NCBI GenBank assembly: GCA_963691815.1
Contig: OY829665.1
Location: forward strand, 21,164,685-21,228,684
DNA from: Echiichthys vipera
Lineage: Eukaryota > Chordata > Actinopteri > Perciformes > Trachinidae
Direction of reading: 5' to 3'
DNA: 64,000 nucleotides
The notes beneath the pieces were generated by a model. That model worked only from the letters and a program-made list of their open reading frames with translations, was not told where the DNA came from and made no database searches. Shown here in pieces: positions 12,124 to 23,501 of this stretch. Position 1 is the first letter of the stretch, and the number at the start of each line of letters is the position of its first letter. A program made the translations under genes and the position numbers.

Positions 12124-12837
12124 AGGAGTGGGTGCCCCATTGAGTGTAGAGAGGACGCGCATGCTGCTGGTTCTGAGAATCAATGTCCTAGCGAAAGGCC
12201 ACAGTGGTGTCTCCATGGAAACCTTTGACGCTATGATCAAGGCCTTCAATGGTATACCCCTGCTCTTTTTTATTATATTCTGATATTTTTGCACTTAAAC
12301 GCACCATTCAGCCTTTATAGGCAATATATAGGCAAGGCTTTATATGTATAGTTTCTTTTAAACACATTGCACCTTCCTGACTGAAGTATTTACATAAGGG
12401 TAAGCAATGCATTAGTATATACGTATATATACACTTATGTATAGGCCATACATATACATGTTACATTAATGCGTTTGAAAATAACATTAAGATAAAGTAA
12501 GCAGACATTAAGACATTTTCAGGTTTTTATTAATGCATTTGTCATATATTAAAGCTTCTCATACCATCCATAACTGGTTTATAAAAGGTTGAAAAGTGAC
12601 GGTTGGTTTGTTCCAGCATCCTGTTTGTCCTGGGTACCTGAAAAGGGTACTGTGGGCGCAAGTGGAGACCTGGCCCCCCTGTCCCACCTTACCCTGGGCC
12701 TGATGGGGGAGGGCAGGATGTGGTCACCACAGAGCAGCTGGGCTAATGCCAAGGCTGTGAGTCTAAGTGACCCTTTATTACGGACTTTAATAACAAGAAT
12801 GTAGTAGTCATTCGTCAAGCCACAACACCAGGTTTTA

Positions 12838-13095
12838 TACACTCACCGGCCACTTTATTAGGCACACCTGGTGCTTAATAAAGTGTCAGTCTGGTCTTCT
12901 GCTGCTTTTCCCTATCCCCTAGTGGGGGGTGTTGTGTGTTCACAGGTGCTCTCCTGCATTCCTCTGTTGTAACCAGTGGATATTTAAGTTACTTTTGCCT
13001 TTCTATCAGCTCCAACCTTTCAGGCCATTCTCCTCTGACCTCTGGCATCAACAAGGCATTTGCGCCCACATAACTGCCGCTCACTGGTTTTTCCT
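12838..13095 (+). mobile_element. Tc1-like element fragment in a hal intron
   Basis: Starts ACTCACCGGCCACTTTATTA, the same terminus as the copies at 33450 and 54203, then jumps to internal sequence matching 34083-34200 (TTCACAGGTGCTCTCCTGCA). The far end is missing. It sits in the intron between hal exons ending 12756 and starting 13317. Confidence 0.65.
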
Positions 13096-13414
13096 GCATT
13101 TTTGAAGTAAAATATTTAAAGTTTACCAGTTGGCTTTCGTGGATTATTCGGATGTGGACAAGAGTGCTATGAGCGTCAAACTGAGGCTTCACCACCTACA
13201 CTTATTGAATTATTACTGATTTATAACCATGAAGAAAATATACATCAACCATAGACCCAGCCATAAGTTACGTATGACCACTTATACCTGATTGTGGCCA
13301 TGGTGTTATTTTTCAGGTGTTGGAGGGCCAGGGGCTCAAACCTCTGATGCTGAAACCAAAGGAGGTACTGTACAAAGCCTTGTTTCAAAAGGAAAACTAC
13401 TGTTTATTAAAACT

Positions 13415-13735
13415 AGGGGGTCATCCCTATGTTCCACGGGCCTTATGTTTCCCGCATAAGCCTCTGCCTTCCCGGATTTAATTCAGCATTCTGTTGGGGT
13501 TAGAGGTAACGGTTAGGGTTAGAGTGAGGGGCAGGGTTAGGGGGCAGTGTTAGGGTCTATGTGAGCCTGTTTGCCATGGAATTCGGCACTGATTGTGGAA
13601 AAAATAACAGACCGGGGAACAGAGGACCCTTTTTAAAAAAAAAAAAGGTTTGCTGTTCCCCGGTCACAAACAAAGTGAGGAACATAGGACCTTTTTTGGA
13701 AAAGCGGGGAACGTAAGACCCGGGGAACATAGGTA
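13415..13735. mobile_element. TIR element with TTAGGG-like core, copy 1
   Basis: The outer sequence CCTATGTTCC returns as GGGGAACATAGG at the right end, i.e. terminal inverted repeats. The middle holds scattered GGTTAGGGTTAG words that resemble vertebrate telomere repeats. A second copy lies at 16312-16567 in another hal intron. Non-coding; superfamily unknown. Confidence 0.55.
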
Positions 13736-15699
13736 CGCTTCTGACGGAGGCAGTCAAGCTAACTCTACTGCTAGCAAGCTAATTAGTTAGCATGTTTATT
13801 GCAAGCTCACCATTTTTGGCTATACACACTCTTTCCCCTACTGGCAAACCACACTTGCTGTTGGTTTGACAGTGTTGTTCTATGACTTTGATTTAGAAAT
13901 GTTACAATGGGTGTGAATCAGACCCTGGTGATTGTAAATGATGTGTTCAGGTGCACTCACTTCGGGTTTTACCTCCTTGTTTTGATAATTTCACTTGTTG
14001 CCCCTGTTTGAACTATTTTAAGCAATGTTCCCGGATCCAAAGTGCTATTTTGTGGTAAATTACATTACATAAACATCAAAACTGATGCCAAAGCTAAAAA
14101 AGATTTACTCTATAGCAATTTTTCTACTATGAAGCAGCTTCACAAATATGCACATTTAAAGTTCAGTTGATCGGTATTGATTATTTGGATGCTTCTGGTT
14201 GTTGAACAGGGAGTCGCTCTGATCAATGGGACTCAGCTGATATCATCTTTGGGTGCTGAGGCTGTGGAGAGACCTCTGGGCGTGGCCAGACAAGCTGACA
14301 TCATTGCTGCCTTGAGTTTGGAGGCCCTGAAAGGCACCACAAAGGCCTTCCACAGCGGTAGGCCTACCTCTCGTAGAATTTGAGTTTCCCTGAGTGTTGA
14401 CTGGAAGGCGGCCGATCATGCGGCGCTGTTTTTGCCTGCTCATTCCCTCAGACACCATACATCACTGACATGGTGAAAGCTAATCGTTGAAATTGAAATA
14501 ATTGTTTTATATAAAAGTTAAAATTACACTCAAGAACAAACTGCTGGTCATACATTTACACCTTCACTTTTCTGGCTGTGACTGTCAAAATGTCTTCTGT
14601 GAAAAAAGAGCCGATACGTAGCTGCTCATGTGAAAGGTGTCATTTGTTTCATAGAGATGAACCCAAAGAGAATTATAATTAATACCTGTATATGTCATAA
14701 ATAATATTACCTTCACTGTAAGGAACATAGTGGAGAATTATCAGCTAAAGAGACTAATGTTAGGGAAAGGAAAACAGAGCTACAGAGAGTGAAATAATCA
14801 AATAATGAATTAAGTCCAAAAAAAAATCATTTGTCAAACTCCATAAGAAGGTAGTATATATAATATTTTGTTTACATCTTGTTCCTTTGTCCCCAAAATA
14901 TAGTAATGATTAGTGTTTTAAGAAGTGAGAGATCTTTTTTATATTTTACGATTGAATGATAAGAAATTTCTGTTTTCTATCTTTACCTTTTGTAACACAG
15001 ATAGTGTAACTTTGTGTTGTATAATTCACTACTCGTTCGCATAGGCACACACATGAGACCATGCAATTGTAACCATTATTATGATTGTCGTGGTAGCCAT
15101 CCATGCAGTGAGACCTCACCCCGGTCAGATAAAGGTGGCTGAGAGGCTTCGCTCTCTGTTAGACTCTGATGTCTTCCCTTCTCAGATCTCAGGTAGGACA
15201 TGCATGAATAGCACAATATTGACCCCTGACCTTTAAGAATTCAACAATTCAGGGTTTATATTATTCCTCTCTTAGACGTTTCTTTGTTCTTCCTGTAGAG
15301 AGTCATAGATCATGCAAACCAGTTCAGGATCCCTACACCCTGCGCTGTATCCCACAGGTATAGTGTATGTTCATAATAGTACACATTTGAACTACACACT
15401 CTTTACACAGCATTATCTGCAAAGAGACCTTGACTAACCTAAACCCAGGGCTATACAATTCACACTGCACTTCTACTAGCCCTGAGTACAATTTCCGTTT
15501 GAACACGTGACTTTAATGTTTACATTCTAGAATGATGTGACTACTTGTGAACAGCAAGCAGCAACATAAATTCCATTGGCCCCGTTCAAACTGGCAACTT
15601 TAAGCCCAGTTTTCAAGAGATGAACCCGCAATTGTCCTCTAAATCTATCCATCAGTGCTCAAAAATTAAAAGACACATTTAAAGAGTTTGAAACAATGA

Positions 15700-16300
15700 T
15701 ATAAGTAAGAGTTAAAGGTTGAATATGTAGAATGAGCAGAACACCACCATCTAGTGTCTCAAGATCGTAATAGCAACAACAAAAATAATTCCAGCACTCG
15801 GGTTGCCAGGTCTGTTTGAGTCTGTGTGAACCCATCCCCTCCAGCAAATCGAACCATAAAAACAAGTATTACAGAGGAGTTTGACTGACAGTTACCATTA
15901 AAGCTAAGTAAACATGAAAGTTAGCTTACCCATCAAGGAGAAACGTAGCCATTTGTGTTTTTAATGCCGTTGAACTCCTTTATCTCAATCTATTGAGTGA
16001 ATGCTTGGCCTATACCAACTCTGGTTTTTCCAGAGTCAGTATAGGCAAATAACGCAGTTGCAGGATTGGCAAACTCCATTTCACCCAGTGCCAGCCTACA
16101 GTAGCTGCAACCCTGGCTACCAGCCATGCCCAACGCTATTGGCTGGTACAATGGAAACAGAACGTGACAGAAATTCAGACCAAATATATTTTTTCATTGA
16201 AAAGCAATACTTACTATTCTTTAACCCTCAAAACACCCCGTTGGTGTATTATTATTTAAAAAATATAGCTTTTAATAAGGATTCTACCTAATCAACCTTT
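15700..16300 (-). repeat. Dispersed repeat family Y, copy in a hal intron
   Basis: The stretch from about 15950 (TTAATGCCGTTGAACTCC, then GAATGCTTGGCCTATAC, CCCAACGCTATTGGCTG) matches, in opposite orientation, 44390-44830. A smaller piece at 15709-15850 matches its other end (AAAGGTTGAATATGTA). A fragment of the same family also occurs at about 58770-58880. Non-coding teleost interspersed repeat of unknown class. Confidence 0.55.
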
Positions 16301-16311
16301 AATGCTTGAGG

Positions 16312-16567
16312 AGGGTCCTATGTTCCACGCTTGTGGAAAATCGGACCCCTTCTCTCAAAAAGGGTCCTATGTTCCCATAAGCATAAGCCTATGCCTTCGC
16401 TGATTTAATTCAGCATTTTGTTAGGGTTAGGGGTTATGGTTAGGGTCAGGAATAGGGAGTAGGGTCAGGGTCTACATAAGCCTATTTGCTGGAGAATTTG
16501 GCATTGATTGTGGAAAAAATAACAGGCGAGGGAACATAGGACCCTCTCGTGAAAAGCGGGGAACATC
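16312..16567. mobile_element. TIR element with TTAGGG-like core, copy 2
   Basis: Shares with 13415-13735 the ends GGGTCCTATGTTCC and GGAACATAGGACCC, the word AGCCTATGCCTTC, a core of irregular GTTAGGGTTAGGG and the block GATTGTGGAAAAAATAACAG. The two copies differ at many positions, so the insertions are not recent duplicates of each other. Confidence 0.55.
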
Positions 16568-16866
16568 GCCCCAGGGCTGCGGCTAAATGCAATGTGAAAA
16601 GTTTCAAGATGTCATTCCATTCCATTTCAGTTGAGACTGTCATTTCAGTTCAGTCATGGAATGGGTGTGGAGGCAGATTACTCTCATGTGGCTGTGTCTC
16701 TGCTTGTTTGCAGGTCCATGGTGTGGTAAATGACACCATTGCTTTTGTCCAGAAGGTGATTTCCACTGAGCTGAACAGTGCCACAGACAACCCTGTATCC
16801 TTAATTATAGTGGACACCTTTCACTTTTTTTCCTGACATATTACAGACTAAATTCATTAATAAATT

Positions 16867-18035
16867 GATGGAATAATCTTCAGATTAATCAACAATAAAA
16901 AAAAATGACTTAGTTGCAGTCCTATTTGATTAAGATTTTATAAAAATGATATGATAATATTTTGGTTTAACTGTGACCTTGTGACATGTTCTGTTATATT
17001 TGTCAATATGAAGCTACAGCCAGTTAGCTTAGCTTAGCATAACGCCCAAAAACAGAGGGCAACATCTAGCCCGGCTCATTCCAAAGATAACAAAATCCAG
17101 CTACCAGCACTTATTAAACTCACTATTTAACACGTTATTTTAGTTTGTTTAATCTGCACAAAAACGAGTGTGAGAAATAACCAAAGATTGACCTACCTTA
17201 TTTATCTATGAAGTAAATCCTTGATTAGCATAACAGTCAAGCTGAGAATGAGTGCTGGGGGGATTGTGGATAGGAGTCACATGGGGGTTTGCAAAAGGTG
17301 GGGTGGTCGTAAACACTGATAACATCCACTGGGGTCATAAACATTGGGTAGTGTGTTTTGGTTACTTTGATGTCATTGTGTCTGTAAGGAGCTTTGATGT
17401 AACTGTATAAATGTTGAAGTGACTTGAAGAGAGGCAGAGATTGTTGAGACCCGGCTGTTGGTAGACCTCTCTCCTGTTATGCATGCAGTATTTAGTAAAG
17501 ACATGATTTGAGAAACACTGAGGACTCCAGAGAATTTCTTTCACACGAGTTAGGCTAGGTTCATACTGGAGGTGGACGGCAGAATCAGATCACATAAAAC
17601 ATGTCTTTTATATGGCTTAGAATAGATTATCACTGTGTTTTCTTGCCAGATTTGCTTGCGGCACCCAAGAAATAGACAAGACACCGAAACTATTGTTGCA
17701 GATAGTGAGCCATGAGGTGTGAGCCATAAGGCATGTTCTGTGGCACGTCCAGGGTTGATGGACAACTTCATAACGATGCTGTATGTTCTTTAGTCAGAAT
17801 TGGTCTGGTACATTTTATTTCCTTTGAGCAGAGTCCAGTATTTGGGCTAAGCTAAGATAACCACCTGTTGGCTCCAGTTTTATAGCGTTATATATTCAAT
17901 GGACAGACACAGAAGTAGCATCTTTTCATCTAGCATATTTCCCAAATTTTGGAAATATTTTGAACTTAATCACTTAATGTTAATCTATATTTAGGCTCCA
18001 TAATATAAATGTCCAAAATCAAGGGTCCTTTAAAG
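16867..18035. other. hal intron, no further gene seen
   Basis: Part of the 2.3-kb intron between hal exons ending 16794 and starting 19093. AT-rich, no exon or RNA gene recognised on either strand. Confidence 0.4.
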
Positions 18036-18039
18036 CATT

Positions 18040-18560
18040 AAGGCCATATGGACGTAACCTCTCCGACGAGGTCCGTTCTCTCAACTTGATCCAATCATTC
18101 TCGTCTATGGGAGCCGCCATCTTGTCAGACTTTGACTCCGCCTCATTTCCTCTTACCAAAAAAGGGCATGTATGTGACGATGGGGGGAGGGAGATACGTC
18201 CATCTGGCTGACGTATACCTGAGGAGAAGTGAGGGTCAGCGGCTAGCTGTCACCCAAGAGACCACACTCCTAATTATTCATAAACTTTAACCTCCAATAA
18301 AATAAAAACTAGCCTGGTACAAAAAAATTACTCCCTCAGTGTTGTCATGGAGATATGACCTAAACGTTGTTTTTTGTACCATTCCTTTAATAGGTTTAAT
18401 TATGCTGTGAAAACAGCCTGTTCAAGATGGGGGTCAATGAGAAACTGCTCAATTCTGAAACCTGCTCCTAGTGGACACTCAGAGAACTGCAGTTTTTGGC
18501 ACTTCCTTATTGGATCAACCAGGCAGTCACTGTGGTCAGGGCTTGGTTAAGGCCCAGACA
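18040..18560 (+). repeat. Dispersed repeat family X, copy 1
   Basis: Carries ATGGACGTAACCTCTCC, TCCGTTCTCTCAACTTGATC, GGGAGCCGCCATCTTGTCAG and, toward the end, GCTGTGAAAACAGCCTGTT and TTTTTGGCACTTCC. Three more copies lie at 36880-37560, 44830-45112 (reverse) and 45990-46490. It includes an intact YY1-type word GCCGCCATCTTG at 18113-18124. Non-coding. Confidence 0.65.
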
Positions 18561-20054
18561 TGCCAACCCAACAACAAAGAACTAGTGGCAACAAAGGCAG
18601 ACCGTTGCCTCGCTTCATGTTGCCTGTGTCCAGGCCAAAAAGCTGCCGATGTGGCGACTAGTGCGGCACACAACTCAAAAACCGTAGCCACGGACACTCA
18701 CATCGGCCCTACTTTGCCCAATGTCTGACTGTTGGCCTGGTGTGTCAGGACCTTTATGTGTAGATCTTGGAAATGTCTCACTCTGCGGCCCTCCGGTGGA
18801 AGCTTCAAAATTACACCCGGAGAAACAGAGAATAAAGAGATGAAAGCGTCATGTAGACTCTTCCAGTTTTCTACAGTGATTTGAAGAGGATTAATCACAT
18901 ACAATTCCACACAAAGGGGCTTTAATGATTGACTTTATAGACAGTCAGAGTACGGTAATTATTGATTCATAGGAGTCAAATATTAACATTTTACATTCAT
19001 TCTGTACAAAATAAACTACACTTTCCAGAGTATGTGAGTTTTAAGCACAAGGTGGTAGTGTTTCACAAACTACAACCTTAACCTATCTCCAGCTGGTATT
19101 TGCAGAAGCCGGGGAGATTATATCTGGTGGGAATTTCCATGGAGAGTATCCAGCCAAGGTACAGTCACGCTGAACTAACTAATAAGGTCTCTGCTTGATT
19201 CATTGTCCTTTACCCTTTCCTATCTCTCTGTCTCCTCCCGATCTGTGTTTGGGTTGGCAGAGAGTATGCAGAGAGGAAAGGACACGAGTCAGCAGCTTAA
19301 TGTTCGTCAACTGTGTATTTTCTGGCAATGCTTCATACCCTGCTGGCAGCTTTGGCAGGGCACCAATATCAGGAAATTAAAATTCTGGGTATCAGATGTG
19401 TTTGAACATGGGACATGTGCTTGTTTTTATGTCAAACTGGTTGTGCTGCTGTCTTGCATCTTGTCATGCTTTTGTCATTTTTAGTAAATAAAGTATAGTA
19501 ATTTTTATATTTCAGGTTTCAGGTCATTAAATATTCTCTTTCAGGCCATAGACTACCTGGCCATAGGTGTGCATGAGCTGGCCAGTATAAGTGAGAGGAG
19601 GATTGAAAGGCTGATGAACCCGGCCCTCTGTGAGCTGCCCGCCTTCCTCGTCCAGGAGGTAAAACGGCATTGTGATCCCGGGGGACAGCCACTGTATGTA
19701 TGTCTGTCAGCCAGCTTTAGGCACAGTGATAGCGCCGCAGCCATGCAAGCTACAGTCAGAAAATTTTAGGGGTGCGTAGTTGAGATCAAAATCAAACATT
19801 GGTGTGCTCTGAAAAGGATCCGGAAGCAGGGGTGTAGCAAGTAGAGAAGGCTTCTTGCCAATGAACCCTCTACTTTACGCCTCCTGGCCCAATAACAGCG
19901 AATACACACTCACAAAACATTACAGGTAAGTAGTTAAGATCAAAATAAAGGCAGAGTTTAAATTGTGGTGTGGTCCGAGCAAGGAAGCTGGAAGTAGGGG
20001 GTAGGTTTAATTTTAATTTTGTGACAACATAGCTCACAAATGAACCTGGCATTC

Positions 20055-20435
20055 AGATGTTACATCAACCATCTAGTTAATTGTCTGTTAAGTTTCTATC
20101 TGTCAAAGAGCGAGTTGAAACAATGGTGACCGATCAGATCACCCACTAATGAAAGCACGTGTATTCGCTGCTTTGCCAAGAAATACAATCTGAGTGTCTG
20201 TGGTGTCTAAAATCAAACGCACCGCACATTAATTGACGCATGTGAGGCATCATGCCACATTGCGCCACATTGTGCAGGTGAGAGCTGCCTTTCTACTGAA
20301 GTCATACAATTCTCACTGTTCCGTTTCCAAAGGAAGAGGAGATGAGGTCCCAGAGGCTCACCTGCAAATACGTCTTACCGCCTAAGCAGCCGCTTCAAAC
20401 AACGCATCTCAATTCTTGCGGATTACAATTTTAAT
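20055..20435. repeat. Dispersed repeat family Z, copy 1
   Basis: Words such as TTAATTGTCTGTTAAGTT, ACCCACTAATGAAAG, GCTGCTTTGCC and GATGAGGTCCCAGAGGC recur in the same order at 35840-36490, which has extra sequence in the middle. Non-coding teleost repeat of unknown class. Confidence 0.5.
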
Positions 20436-21320
20436 TCATCTCATCTCATCTCATCTCATCGTTAACCGCTTGTCCGGGGTCGGGTCGCAGGGGCAGTAGC
20501 TTTAGCAGGGGACCCCAAACTTCCCTTTCCCCGGGCCACATTTACCAGCTCTACCTCGGGGATCCCAAGGCGTTCCCAGGCCAGTGTGGAGATATAATCT
20601 CTCCACCTAGTCCTGAGTCTTCCCAGAGGCCTCCACCCAGCTGGACGTGCCTGAAACACCTCCCTAGGGAGGCGCCCAGGGGTATCCTTACTAGATGCCC
20701 GAACCACCTCAACTGGCTCCTTTCAACACAAAGGAGCAGCGGCTCTACTCCGAGTTCCTCACGGATGGCAGAACTTCTCACCCTATCTCTAAGGGAGACT
20801 CCAGCCACCCTCCTGAGGAAACCCATTTCGGCCGCTTGTACCCACGACCTCGTTCTTTCAGTCATGACCCAGCTTTCATGACCATAGGTGAGGGTAGGAA
20901 CCAAGATTGACCGGTAGATCGAGAGCTTTGCCTTCCGGTTCAGCTCTCTTTTTGTCACAACGGTGCGGTAGAGCGACTGCAGCCCATCGTCCCCTCACAT
21001 GTGAACATGATCCCGAGGTACTTGAACTCCTTCACTTGGGGTAAGGACTCATTCCCTACCTCGAGTAAGCATCCACCGGTTTCCTGCTGAGAGCCATGGC
21101 CTCAGATTTAGAGGCGCTGATCCTCATCCCAGCCGTTTCACACTCGACTGCAAATCGATCCAGTGAGTGCTGAAGGTCACTGACCGACGATGCCATCAGG
21201 ACCACATCATCTGCAAAAAGGAGAGACGAGATCCTCAGCCCACCGAACTGCAACCCCTCCCCACCACGACTATGCGTCGATATCCTGTCAATGAAAATCA
21301 CAAACAGGATTGGTGACAAA
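20436..21320 (-). mobile_element. Rex3 (RTE-clade) LINE, 5'-truncated
   Basis: On the - strand the copy ends in (GATGA)n, the short tandem tail typical of Rex3. The coding remnant includes reverse-transcriptase sequence with the catalytic FADD (LLFADDVVLMASSVSDLQHS, at about 21160-21225), then the C-terminal domain (SWVMTERTRSWVQAAEMGFL, RVRSSAIREELGVEPLL) at 20551-20958 and RWRDYISTLAWERLGIPEVE at the end. Frames are broken between blocks, so it is dead. It is inserted in the hal intron at the place where exons are missing. Confidence 0.8.
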
Positions 21321-21371
21321 GCTCACCCCTGGGCACCCCTCTCTGGGTTCTCCAGTTCCCTCCCACAGTCC

Positions 21372-21515
21372 AAATACATGCAGGTGTTAGGTTCATTGAT
21401 GACTCTAAAATTGCCCTCTAAAATACACCGTAGGTGTGAATGGTTGTCTGTCTCTGTGCGTCTCTATGTGCCCTGCGATAGACTGGGGTCCTGTCCAGGG
21501 TGTACCCCGCCTCAC
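21372..21515 (-). mobile_element. (CATC)n-type retroelement fragment
   Basis: Reverse-oriented relative of 3566-3909 (ACTCTAAAATTGCCCTCTAA, GTGAATGGTTGTCTGTCTCT, GATAGACTGGGGTCCTGTCC). It runs directly into the minisatellite that follows. Its usual GATGGATGG-like tail may have seeded that array (inference). Confidence 0.55.
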
Positions 21516-21518
21516 TCA

Positions 21519-22354
21519 GAGATGGATCATTAAATGAATAAGTGAACCTGTAACTCTACAGACAGGAACAGTAGAGATGGATCATTAAATGAATAACTGT
21601 GAACCTGGAACTCTACAGACAGGAACAGTAGAGATGGATCATTAAATGAATAAGTGAACCTGTAACTCTACAGACAGGAACAGTAGAGATGGAGAATTAA
21701 ATGAATAACTGTGAACCTGGAACTCTACAGACAGGAACAGTAGAGATGGATCATTAAATGAATAAGTGAACCTGTAACTCTACAGACAGGAACAGTAGAG
21801 ATGGATCATTAAATGAATAAGTGAACCTGTAACTCTACAGACAGGAACAGTAGAGATGGATCATTAAATGAATAAGTGAACCTGTAACTCTACAGACAGG
21901 AACAGTAGAGATGGATCATTAAATGAATAAGTGATCCTGTAACTCTACAGACAGGAACAGTAGAGATGGATCATTAAATGAATAAGTGAACCTGTAACTC
22001 TACAGACAGGAACAGTAGAGATGGATCATTAAATGAATAAGTGAACCTGTAACTCTACAGACAGGAACAGTAGAGATGGATCATTAAATGAATAAGTGAA
22101 CCTGTAACTCTACAGACAGGAACAGTAGAGATGGATCATTAAATGAATAAGTGATCCTGTAACTCTACAGACAGGAACAGTAGAGATGGATCATTAAATG
22201 AATAAGTGAACCTGTAACTCTACAGACAGGAACAGTAGAGATGGATCATTAAATGAATAAGTGAACCTGTAACTCTACAGACAGGAACAGTAGAGATGGA
22301 TCATTAAATGAATAAGTGAACCTGTAACTCTACAGACAGGAACAGTAGAGATGG
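21519..22354. repeat. 55-bp minisatellite, about 15 copies
   Basis: The unit runs GAGATGGATCATTAAATGAA ... CTCTACAGACAGGAACAGTA and is 55 bp. Two early units are 57 bp with CTGTGAACCTGGAAC. A variant with GTGATCCTGTAAC occurs at 21931 and again at 22151, exactly 220 bp (4 units) apart, so the array grew partly by multi-unit duplication. Copies are almost identical, which indicates recent expansion or assembly uncertainty. It lies within the damaged part of hal. Confidence 0.95.
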
Positions 22355-22987
22355 GCAATTAACCAGGAACTAAAAAAGAAAACACAAGTCTGTGCTTCAC
22401 TAGCTTTAGATGGAGTAAACATACTTGTAAATAAATAAAAATGTAGATGACACGTATGGAAAAAATTAAAAATAAGAATTGCAGTCGCATGGCGAACGGT
22501 GACCTGACACCATTCTATACCTTTTAATACTGTGTAGGAACCCTGAACAGTGTTTGTCGAGCCTGAGTCTAAGGCAAACTCCCTCTGCCAAACACGTTAT
22601 TTGCAGAGCCCTCTGAATATGGGCATATGAGTTGAAGAGCTGTTTAAACTCAGTTCCCTCTCAACAAATCATGTCACTACAAAGTTGTCTTTACTAATCC
22701 TCGTCTATCTAGCCCTTGGAACAGAGACTGCGTCATGAGTCCTGACATTGAAGCTGCTCACATACTCATCAGACAGCAAAAGGTGTGCCCCAACACATTT
22801 TCCAGGAGCGGTGTAATAATACCGTCACATTAGTGTCTTCACGGTTTGTGTTCTCCTTCTGCCCTCAGCTCTGGACGACAGTTCAACCCTACGCGGACGA
22901 GTACAGGCAGAAGCTGCAAACATGATTGTGTAGATATGCTGCAGACGCAAGGCCTGAAGTCTTCCTGCAACCTGGAGATATGTGATC

Positions 22988-22993
22988 AATAAA
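22988..22993 (+). terminator. hal poly(A) signal
   Basis: AATAAA 63 bp after the hal stop codon (22923-22925), following the last exon that encodes the end of the protein (PYADEYRQKLQT). Cleavage is expected 10-30 nt further on, which would overlap the nfyb 3' end from the opposite strand. Confidence 0.75.
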
Positions 22994-23024
22994 AAGGAGT
23001 ACATTTAAACATCGCTTTTGAATT

Positions 23025-23030
23025 TTTATT
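23025..23030 (-). terminator. nfyb poly(A) signal
   Basis: TTTATT on the + strand is AATAAA on the - strand, about 470 bp downstream of the nfyb stop codon. It faces the hal signal at 22988-22993. With usual cleavage distances the two transcripts would end within about 20 bp of each other or overlap slightly. Confidence 0.65.
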
Positions 23031-23501
23031 CAAAGGATTTACATAACATTAAAGCACATGGTAAATTGTGTTAACTTACAAAAGAGCTGCATGATCTTAT
23101 GTGACAGTAACTTGCCTTCTCTCCGTTCAAACATAGAAGGTGTTCGAAAATAAACATCCAATACAACACTGCCCATTATTCCACCCGCCCCCGAAAAGAA
23201 ATGAATGCATAAAAACAAACACATTAACGCACACGCACAAAAATAATTTGACCACTTAATCATGTAAGACTAGCCTTTAAAATAAAGCCTCCGTATCCCA
23301 GCTGGTTTGGATGCACTCCAAAACATTTGGTACCTCACAACTAGGATCTACACTTTCTACTGAACAGGTAGTGATTTCTCTGTACATGAGGGTTTCTGCA
23401 GACCCCTCCTCCCTGTCTGTCTGAGGACCTTTACCCTGCGGTGGGGTCAGAAGTTACCCGGCGAACGTGGGCCTGGTAAGGAGCCGCTGTGTTCAGGCTC
23501 G

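Larger units (their letters stand above)
19659..22712 (+). other. Gap in hal where conserved exons should be
   Basis: In all HALs I know, LVQE/LVAE is followed by the block beginning Gly-Gly-Leu-Asn-Ser-Gly-Phe-Met and including Glu-Asp-His-Val-Ser-Met-Gly, about 100 residues. None of this was found on the + strand between the two hal exons. The interval instead holds repeat family Z (about 20055-20435), a Rex3 tail (20436-21320), a fragment of the (CATC)n retroelement (21372-21515), a 55-bp minisatellite (21519-22354) and about 350 bp of unassigned DNA. Confidence 0.7.
10869..22925 (+). pseudogene. hal: Histidine ammonia-lyase, apparently disrupted
   Basis: HAL (histidase) deaminates L-histidine to urocanate in the cytosol, the first step of histidine breakdown. 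Visible exons: 10869-10943, 11409-11518, 11585-11622, 12126-12251, 12617-12756, 13317-13364, 14210-14357, 15097-15192, 15299-15357, 16714-16794, 19093-19158, 19545-19658, 22713-22782 and 22869-22925. Nearly all have GT/AG borders and matching phases, and the protein is clearly HAL: the MIO-forming Ala-Ser-Gly in VGASGDLAPLSH, LINGTQLISSLGAEAVER, VHGVVNDTIAFV, ISGGNFHGEYPAK and ISERRIERL. Three defects stand out. The segment that should hold the active-site Tyr (Tyr-Gly-Ile-Thr/Asn-Thr-Gly-Phe-Gly) is replaced by CA-rich codons at about 11478-11512. The conserved block normally following LVQE (about 100 residues) is absent. Joining 19658 (phase 0) to 22713 (needs a 2-nt carry) shifts frame into a stop. 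No first exons were found upstream. An assembly fault at the minisatellite could mimic part of this; otherwise it is a recent pseudogene. Confidence 0.8.
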
